Positions 5,351-9,038 of a stretch of 9,038 nt of DNA are shown here, in pieces. Each line of letters starts with the position of its first letter. The stretch's first letter is position 1. Made by a program: the position numbers and the translations under genes. Source of the stretch: Niveispirillum sp. GTDB lineage: Bacteria > Pseudomonadota > Alphaproteobacteria > Azospirillales > Azospirillaceae. Location of the stretch: contig JAEMSB010000148.1 in NCBI GenBank assembly GCA_016463045.1, forward strand, positions 1 through 9,038. The letters run 5' to 3'. A model generated the notes under the pieces. That model was not told where the DNA came from, made no database searches, and worked only from the letters and a program-made list of their open reading frames with translations.

Positions 5351-6289
5351 ATGAGCATTCTGGTTGTTGCCGAACCCTCGACGGGTGCGGTGAAGAAGCC
5401 GACCCTGACCACGCTGGGTGCCGCTGCCAAGATCGGCGGCGAGACGCATGTGCTGGTCGCCGGTTCGGGCGTGGGCGAGGCCGCGAAGGCCGCCGCCTCT
5501 GCCGCCGGCGTTGCCAAGGCGCTGGTCGCCGATGGCGCTAAATATGCCAACCCGCTGGCCGAGAATTTCGCGCCCTTGGTGGTGGCCGCGGTGAAGGCAG
5601 GCGGCTACAGCCATGTGCTGTTCACCGCGACCACGTTCGGCAAGAACCTGGCCCCGCGCGTGGCAGCATTGCTGGATGTGCAGCAGATCAGCGAGATCAG
5701 CGGCGTCATCGATGCCGACACGTTCGAACGCCCGATCTATGCCGGCAACGCCATCGCGACGGTGAAGTCCAGCGACGCCATCAAGGTGATCACGGTGCGC
5801 GGGACCGCGTTTGAGGCCGCAGGCGAGACCGGTGGCACCGGTGCTGTTGAGGCGCTGAGCGGCACGGGCGAGGCGGGCCTGTCCAGCTTTGTTTCCGCCG
5901 AGCTGACCAAGTCGGAACGCCCGGAACTGACCAGCGCGCGCGTCATCGTCTCGGGCGGTCGCGGCATGCAGTCGGGCGACAATTTCCCGATGCTGGACAA
6001 GCTGGCAGACAAGCTGGGTGCGGCGGTGGGTGCAAGCCGTGCGGCGGTGGATGCCGGTTTCGTGCCCAACGATTATCAGGTCGGTCAGACCGGCAAGATC
6101 GTGGCCCCGGAACTCTACATCGCCATCGGTATCAGCGGCGCCATCCAGCATCTGGCCGGCATGAAGGACAGCAAGGTCATCGTCGCCATCAACAAGGACG
6201 AAGAGGCCCCGATGTTCCAGGTCGCCGATTACGGCATCGTCGGCGATCTGTTCAAGATCGTCCCGGAGCTGACCGAGGCGCTGGGGTAA
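5351..6289 (+). CDS. etfA: Electron transfer flavoprotein alpha subunit
   Basis: This 312-residue partner of EtfB carries the redox FAD in its C-terminal domain. Domain I (about 1-185) starts MSILVVAEPS and includes FTATTFGKNLAPRVAALLD (91-109). Domain II has the FAD-binding residues SGGRG (201-205), R230 in GASRAAVD, QTGK (246-249) and the alpha-ETF signature LYIAIGISGAIQHLAGMKDS through INKD (255-283), followed by D293 in VADYGIVGDL. Length and motifs are normal for a housekeeping (group I) ETF, with no sign of the bifurcating type or an added ferredoxin domain. ATG 5351 is preceded by AAGGA at a 9-nt distance. A strong hairpin follows the stop by 6 nt. In related genomes I recall a 3-hydroxybutyryl-CoA dehydrogenase gene as the next operon member; here the operon ends. 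Confidence 0.97.
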   Translation: MSILVVAEPSTGAVKKPTLTTLGAAAKIGGETHVLVAGSGVGEAAKAAASAAGVAKALVADGAKYANPLAENFAPLVVAAVKAGGYSHVLFTATTFGKNLAPRVAALLDVQQISEISGVIDADTFERPIYAGNAIATVKSSDAIKVITVRGTAFEAAGETGGTGAVEALSGTGEAGLSSFVSAELTKSERPELTSARVIVSGGRGMQSGDNFPMLDKLADKLGAAVGASRAAVDAGFVPNDYQVGQTGKIVAPELYIAIGISGAIQHLAGMKDSKVIVAINKDEEAPMFQVADYGIVGDLFKIVPELTEALG

Positions 6290-6295
6290 ACACGT

Positions 6296-6343
6296 CGTTC
6301 CCTCACCCACCCAAGCCGAAAAGCTTGGGTGGGTGAGGGAACG
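6296..6343 (+). terminator. Strong hairpin after etfA, perfect 21-bp stem
   Basis: The arms at 6296-6316 and 6323-6343 are perfectly complementary over 21 bp, around a 6-nt loop (CGAAAA). The stem starts 6 nt after the etfA stop. No T-run follows on the + strand (CGCCCGCCC), so it is not a textbook intrinsic terminator. It may stop polymerase by stem strength, protect the etfBA mRNA 3' end, or isolate etfA from the regulator gene behind it. Confidence 0.75.
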
Positions 6344-6446
6344 CGCCCGCCCTTGAAAACTGCCCCCCTGTGACGGCGGGCATAGCGACCGGCCCCGCCC
6401 TAATGTTCATAACAAAGTGGGATCATATCTCCGGGTGAGCGGGACC

Positions 6447-7397
6447 ATGGACAAGTTACAGGCCATGCAGGTTTTTGTGCAGGTGGTGGAGCTGAATGGC
6501 TTTGCCCGGGCCGCCGACAAGCTGGGCCTGCCGCGCGCATCGGTCACGACCATCATCCAGAATCTGGAGGCCCATCTGGGCACCAGCCTGTTGCAGCGGA
6601 CGACACGGCGCCTGTCCCTGACTGCCGATGGGGAGCTTTTCCACGAACGCGCCCTGCGCATCCTGGCTGATGTAGAGGAGGTGGAGATCGGCTTCACCGA
6701 AGGCCGCAGGCATCCCAAGGGCCGGCTGCATGTCGATATGCCCACCTCCATCGGGCGCCTGGTGGTGATCCCGCAATTGCGGGAGTTTCACGCGCGCTAT
6801 CCCGATATCGAACTGAAGCTGGGCATGAATGACCGGCAGATCGATATTGTGCAGGAAGGGGTGGATTGCGTGCTGCGGGTCGGTGAACTGGCAGACAGTT
6901 CCATGATCGCCCGCCGTCTGGGCCTTCTCTCCCGCATCACCTGCGCCAGCCCAGCTTATCTGGAGAAATATGGGGTGCCCCAATGTCTGGAGGATTTGTC
7001 GGTCCATCAGGGCGTGCGGTATTTCTCCCCCCATCTGGGCAACCGTTCCTACCCGTTCGAATTCGTGAAGGATGGGGTGGAGATTGACATGCCGTTGAAA
7101 GGTGCGGTCGCGGTCAATGACAGCGAGGCCTATATTGCCTGCGGGGTTCAGGGCTATGGCTTGATGCAGCCCGGCCTGTTCATGGTGATGGAACAGTTCC
7201 AGCGCGGTGAGCTGGTGGAGGTGCTGCCCGAGTTTCGGCCCCGGCACATGCCCATCTCCGCTGTCTATCCGCCCAACCGCCAGCCCTCACAGAAGGTGCG
7301 GCTGTTCATCGACTGGGTTGTCAGCCTGTTCGAACAATGTCCGATCCTGCAGGGCGCCGATAAGCCCTTTGCCTGTTATCAGCACGCCGCTGCCTGA
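6447..7397 (+). CDS. LysR-family transcriptional regulator
   Basis: This 316-residue protein has a winged helix-turn-helix at the N-terminus (about 1-60: DKLQAMQVFVQVVELNGFARAADKL, then RASVTTIIQNLEAHLGTSLL and RTTRRLSLTADGE). A linker helix (60-88) and a LysR substrate-binding domain (about 90-295) follow, from GRLHVDMPTSIGRLVVIPQL to PQKVRLFIDW. The pattern is closest to the large CrgA/PecT-like LysR group, so the effector cannot be named. ATG 6447, with GCGGGA 3 nt upstream, matches the family's normal start; the GTG at 6417 would add ten residues without a ribosome-binding site. It is separated from etfA by the 21-bp-stem hairpin. The next gene on the same strand is an RND efflux adaptor, and LysR genes such as mexT commonly control such pumps. 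Control of the downstream pump is inferred from context plus the LysR-type dyad at 7436-7450. C141, C166 and C180 are present; a redox role is not implied. Confidence 0.92.
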   Translation: MDKLQAMQVFVQVVELNGFARAADKLGLPRASVTTIIQNLEAHLGTSLLQRTTRRLSLTADGELFHERALRILADVEEVEIGFTEGRRHPKGRLHVDMPTSIGRLVVIPQLREFHARYPDIELKLGMNDRQIDIVQEGVDCVLRVGELADSSMIARRLGLLSRITCASPAYLEKYGVPQCLEDLSVHQGVRYFSPHLGNRSYPFEFVKDGVEIDMPLKGAVAVNDSEAYIACGVQGYGLMQPGLFMVMEQFQRGELVEVLPEFRPRHMPISAVYPPNRQPSQKVRLFIDWVVSLFEQCPILQGADKPFACYQHAAA

Positions 7398-7400
7398 GAA

Positions 7401-7423
7401 GGCCGGAGACCGCCGGCCCTTTG
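7401..7423 (+). terminator. Possible terminator after the LysR gene
   Basis: GGCCGG-AGACCG-CCGGCC (7401-7418) forms a perfect 6-bp GC stem 3 nt after the stop, followed by CTTTG. The T-tract is short, so termination would be weak to moderate. Confidence 0.5.
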
Positions 7424-7435
7424 TCCAACGGATTG

Positions 7436-7450
7436 TTCGGATAATCCGAA
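7436..7450. promoter_or_regulatory. Perfect dyad with LysR-box form (T-N11-A)
   Basis: TTCGGAT-A-ATCCGAA is a perfect 7-bp-arm dyad, and its inner part TCGGATAATCCGA fits the T-N11-A LysR box. A further direct copy of CGGAT lies at 7429-7433, so half-sites are repeated. It sits 38 bp after the LysR stop and in front of AT-rich DNA (about 7456-7480) that could hold a promoter. Binding by the adjacent LysR protein is inferred. Confidence 0.45.
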
Positions 7451-7496
7451 TTCTGTTGTCAGAAAATCGATATTTATTCGTCGTGGCGAATGGGTG

Positions 7497-7664
7497 ATGC
7501 TGCAACTGCTCACTGACCTGCGGACGCCTGTTCGCGGGCTTATTGGCTATTTTGATGCTGAAAGGTGTTATTCCCCAAGCCTTTGCGAAAATGCATGGGT
7601 GATAAATGAAAAAAATTTAATCCCTGCGACGGCCATCACAGCGGCAATGCAGCAAACCCGATAA
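7497..7664 (+). CDS. Doubtful small ORF (55 aa) between lysR and the RND adaptor
   Basis: An ATG at 7497 opens a 55-codon frame starting MLQLLTDLRTPVRG and ending in TAA at 7664. I recognise no family. It has two cysteines (C24, C30), no signal peptide and no transmembrane segment. In its favour, the LysR-box dyad and AT-rich promoter-like DNA lie directly upstream. Against it, only about half of its codons end in G or C, far below the neighbouring genes, it contains rare codons such as TTA, ATA and AGG, and the only ribosome-binding hint is a weak GGGTG. It is more likely intergenic leader DNA than a gene. Confidence 0.15.
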   Translation: MLQLLTDLRTPVRGLIGYFDAERCYSPSLCENAWVINEKNLIPATAITAAMQQTR

Positions 7665-7725
7665 ACCTGAGAATTGAGGGAGCCTCATCCGGTCTGGGTG
7701 CGGTTCCAAACCCGAAACAAAGGTG

Positions 7726-7758
7726 TTGGACAAGGGGCCCGGATCGCCGGGCATCCAA
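7726..7758 (+). other. Stem-loop in the leader of the RND adaptor gene
   Basis: GCCCGG-ATCG-CCGGGC (7737-7752) is a perfect 6-bp stem with a 4-nt loop. Outer arms TTGGA (7726-7730) and TCCAA (7754-7758) can pair to extend it with an asymmetric bulge. About 20 nt further a small AGAG/CTCT hairpin followed by TTT (7775-7790) appears. They could be leader RNA structure affecting pump expression; no T-tract follows the larger stem. Confidence 0.3.
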
Positions 7759-7860
7759 GGGCGGCGCTGTCCTTAGAGCAGGCCTCTTTTGTGTGATCCC
7801 CCGTCGATGGGCGGCGGCGGGAAACCCCTTTCTGCACCCTTCTGGCAAGGAGTGGTACCC

Positions 7861-9030
7861 ATGTCGATGACGCGATCCAAGCTGGCCTGGATGATGGCCG
7901 CCGGTGTGTCGCTGCTGGTGATCTCGCTGGCGACGTTGCAGGGGCAGGCGGAAGACAAGCCGATGGCCGTGGCCGCCATGCCTGCCGTAGAGGTGGATGT
8001 GGCGCCTGTGGTGGCGCGCAAGGTGGTGGACTGGCAGAGCTATTCCGGGCGTCTGGAGGCGGTGGAGCGTGTTGATATCCGCCCCCGCGTCTCCGGCACC
8101 ATCACTGAGGTGCATTTCAGGAATGGGGCGCAGGTGAAGAAGGGCGATGTCCTGTTCACCATCGATCCGGCCCCCTATCGGGCTGAGGTGGCGCGGGCCG
8201 AGGCGCAGCTGGCGGCGACCCAGGCCCGGGTTCGCTTCACCAGTGCCGAACTGGACCGTGCCGCCAAGCTGGTGGCCGATAGCACCATTCCCCGCCGCAC
8301 CCTGGACGAGCGGGAGCATAATGCCCGCGACGCCCAGGCCAGCCTGCGGGCAGCGCAAGCGGAACTGGATGTGGCCAAGCTGAACCTGTCCTACACATCC
8401 GTCACCGCCCCCATCTCCGGTCGTGTTTCCCGTGCGGAAATTACCGTGGGCAATGTCGTGGCGGCGGGGGCGACCGGTGTGCCGCTGACGACGTTGGTTT
8501 CCGTCTCGCCTATCTATGCCTCCTTCGACGTTGATGAGCAGACCTATCTGCGCCATATCGCGTCGGTGAAGGATCAGACCGGTGTGCCGGTGCAGTTGGG
8601 TCTGGCCAACGAGGCGGAATATTCCCGCGCCGGCACCATCGATGATGTCGATAACCGGCTGGACCCCGTATCGGGCACCATCCGCGTCCGCGCCCGCTTC
8701 GACAATGCCGACGGCCTGCTGGTCCCCGGCCTCTATGCCCGTGTCAAGGTGGGCGGGTCTGATCCACAGGCCGCCGTGATGGTCGATGAACGCGCCATCG
8801 GCACCGATCAGGACAAGAAATTCGTTCTGGTCGTGGGTGATGACAATAAGGTCTCCTACCGCCCCGTCCTGCTGGGCAGCCGTCAGGAAGGCCTGCGCAT
8901 TGTCACCGCCGGTTTGCAGCCCGGCGAACGTATCATCGTCAATGGCATGCAGCGTGCCCGTCCAGGTGACGTGGTGAAGCCCAAGGCCGTGGCCATGGAG
9001 CGCCCCACGACCCAGGTTGCCGCACGGTAA
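7861..9030 (+). CDS. RND efflux pump periplasmic adaptor (MexE/AcrA-like membrane fusion protein)
   Basis: This 389-residue HlyD-type adaptor links an inner-membrane RND pump to an outer-membrane channel. The N-terminus is a hydrophobic export segment (about 8-27) followed by GQA|ED, a plausible signal peptidase I site after A30. The protein appears to contain no cysteine, so it cannot be a lipoprotein as AcrA, MexA and MexE are. Order of domains: first lipoyl half (about 70-104, RVSGTITEVHFRNGAQVKKGDVLFTIDP), an alpha-helical hairpin (105-178), the second lipoyl half (TSVTAPISGRVSRAEITVGNVV, 179-200), then beta-barrel (about 213-300) and membrane-proximal domain. AAGGAG 8 nt before ATG 7861 fixes the start; the earlier ATG at 7789 lacks a ribosome-binding site. 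The LysR gene upstream is the probable regulator. Only 8 nt follow the stop before the window ends, so the expected RND pump gene cannot be seen. The exported substrates cannot be inferred. Confidence 0.94.
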   Translation: MSMTRSKLAWMMAAGVSLLVISLATLQGQAEDKPMAVAAMPAVEVDVAPVVARKVVDWQSYSGRLEAVERVDIRPRVSGTITEVHFRNGAQVKKGDVLFTIDPAPYRAEVARAEAQLAATQARVRFTSAELDRAAKLVADSTIPRRTLDEREHNARDAQASLRAAQAELDVAKLNLSYTSVTAPISGRVSRAEITVGNVVAAGATGVPLTTLVSVSPIYASFDVDEQTYLRHIASVKDQTGVPVQLGLANEAEYSRAGTIDDVDNRLDPVSGTIRVRARFDNADGLLVPGLYARVKVGGSDPQAAVMVDERAIGTDQDKKFVLVVGDDNKVSYRPVLLGSRQEGLRIVTAGLQPGERIIVNGMQRARPGDVVKPKAVAMERPTTQVAAR

Positions 9031-9038
9031 CCCCACCC

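Noticed and set aside
5315..6310. 331-codon open frame on the - strand opposite etfA, and a similar one opposite etfB (4582-5550)
   Set aside because: Both lie antisense to highly conserved ETF genes and have shadow-like composition without recognisable motifs.
6375..6399. GGCGGG/CCCGCC stem with a 13-nt loop upstream of the LysR gene
   Set aside because: Short GC-only arms with a large loop are expected by chance in this base composition.
6417..6446. GTG start extending the LysR protein by ten residues
   Set aside because: There is no ribosome-binding site before it, and ATG 6447 gives the standard LysR N-terminus.
7490..7603. ATGGGTGAT repeated at 7490 and 7595
   Set aside because: A single 9-bp direct repeat 105 bp apart without further copies or symmetry is weak evidence for any function.
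7636..9036. 466-codon open frame on the - strand opposite the RND adaptor
   Set aside because: It mirrors a clear MexE/AcrA-like gene. The translation is rich in His, Gln, Arg and Gly with no domain, as expected for an antisense shadow in GC-rich DNA.

Overview
The window is GC-rich, densely coded chromosomal DNA. It looks like an alphaproteobacterium of the Rhodospirillales (Azospirillum/Niveispirillum type). That placement is inferred from protein style and gene neighbourhoods (an ECF11-type sigma factor with ChrR, and a HIG1 - cobalamin adenosyltransferase - etfBA order), not from a phylogenetic marker. No tRNA, rRNA, CRISPR array, insertion sequence or phage gene is visible.

Layout. (1) Positions 2-1056, + strand: the 3' part of an ECF sigma factor gene, overlapping by 4 nt a ChrR-type zinc anti-sigma factor with a C-terminal cupin. 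In Rhodobacter this pair senses singlet oxygen. (2) A convergent hairpin at 1075-1095. (3) Positions 1099-3215, - strand: a TetA-like MFS exporter whose stop codon overlaps by one base the start of a DUF4743 Nudix hydrolase, so the two are a translationally coupled pair. (4) Positions 3216-3446: a divergent intergenic region full of inverted repeats. (5) Positions 3447-4267, + strand: a 63-residue HIG1-domain membrane protein and a PduO-type ATP:cob(I)alamin adenosyltransferase. (6) Positions 4268-4572: a 305-bp control region with a layered set of palindromes and helically phased repeats before a -35 TTGACA. (7) Positions 4573-6289: etfB-etfA, closed by a hairpin with a perfect 21-bp stem. 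(8) Positions 6447-7397: a LysR-type regulator. (9) Positions 7398-7860: an AT-richer 463-bp intergenic region with a perfect dyad of LysR-box form and one doubtful small ORF. (10) Positions 7861-9030: a MexE/AcrA-type periplasmic adaptor of an RND efflux pump. Its inner-membrane pump gene presumably starts just past the window edge.

How they fit together. The sigma/anti-sigma pair is a stress switch. HIG1, the adenosyltransferase and ETF belong to respiratory and acyl-CoA catabolism: B12 coenzyme for methylmalonyl-CoA mutase, and electron transfer from acyl-CoA dehydrogenases to the quinone pool. The LysR gene and the RND adaptor form a regulated efflux locus. The MFS-Nudix pair may be a small detoxification unit.

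Most genes are well-known families, and I see no clear new multi-gene system. The parts worth a second look are the control region of etfBA, the coupled exporter/Nudix pair, and the lysR-RND intergenic region.
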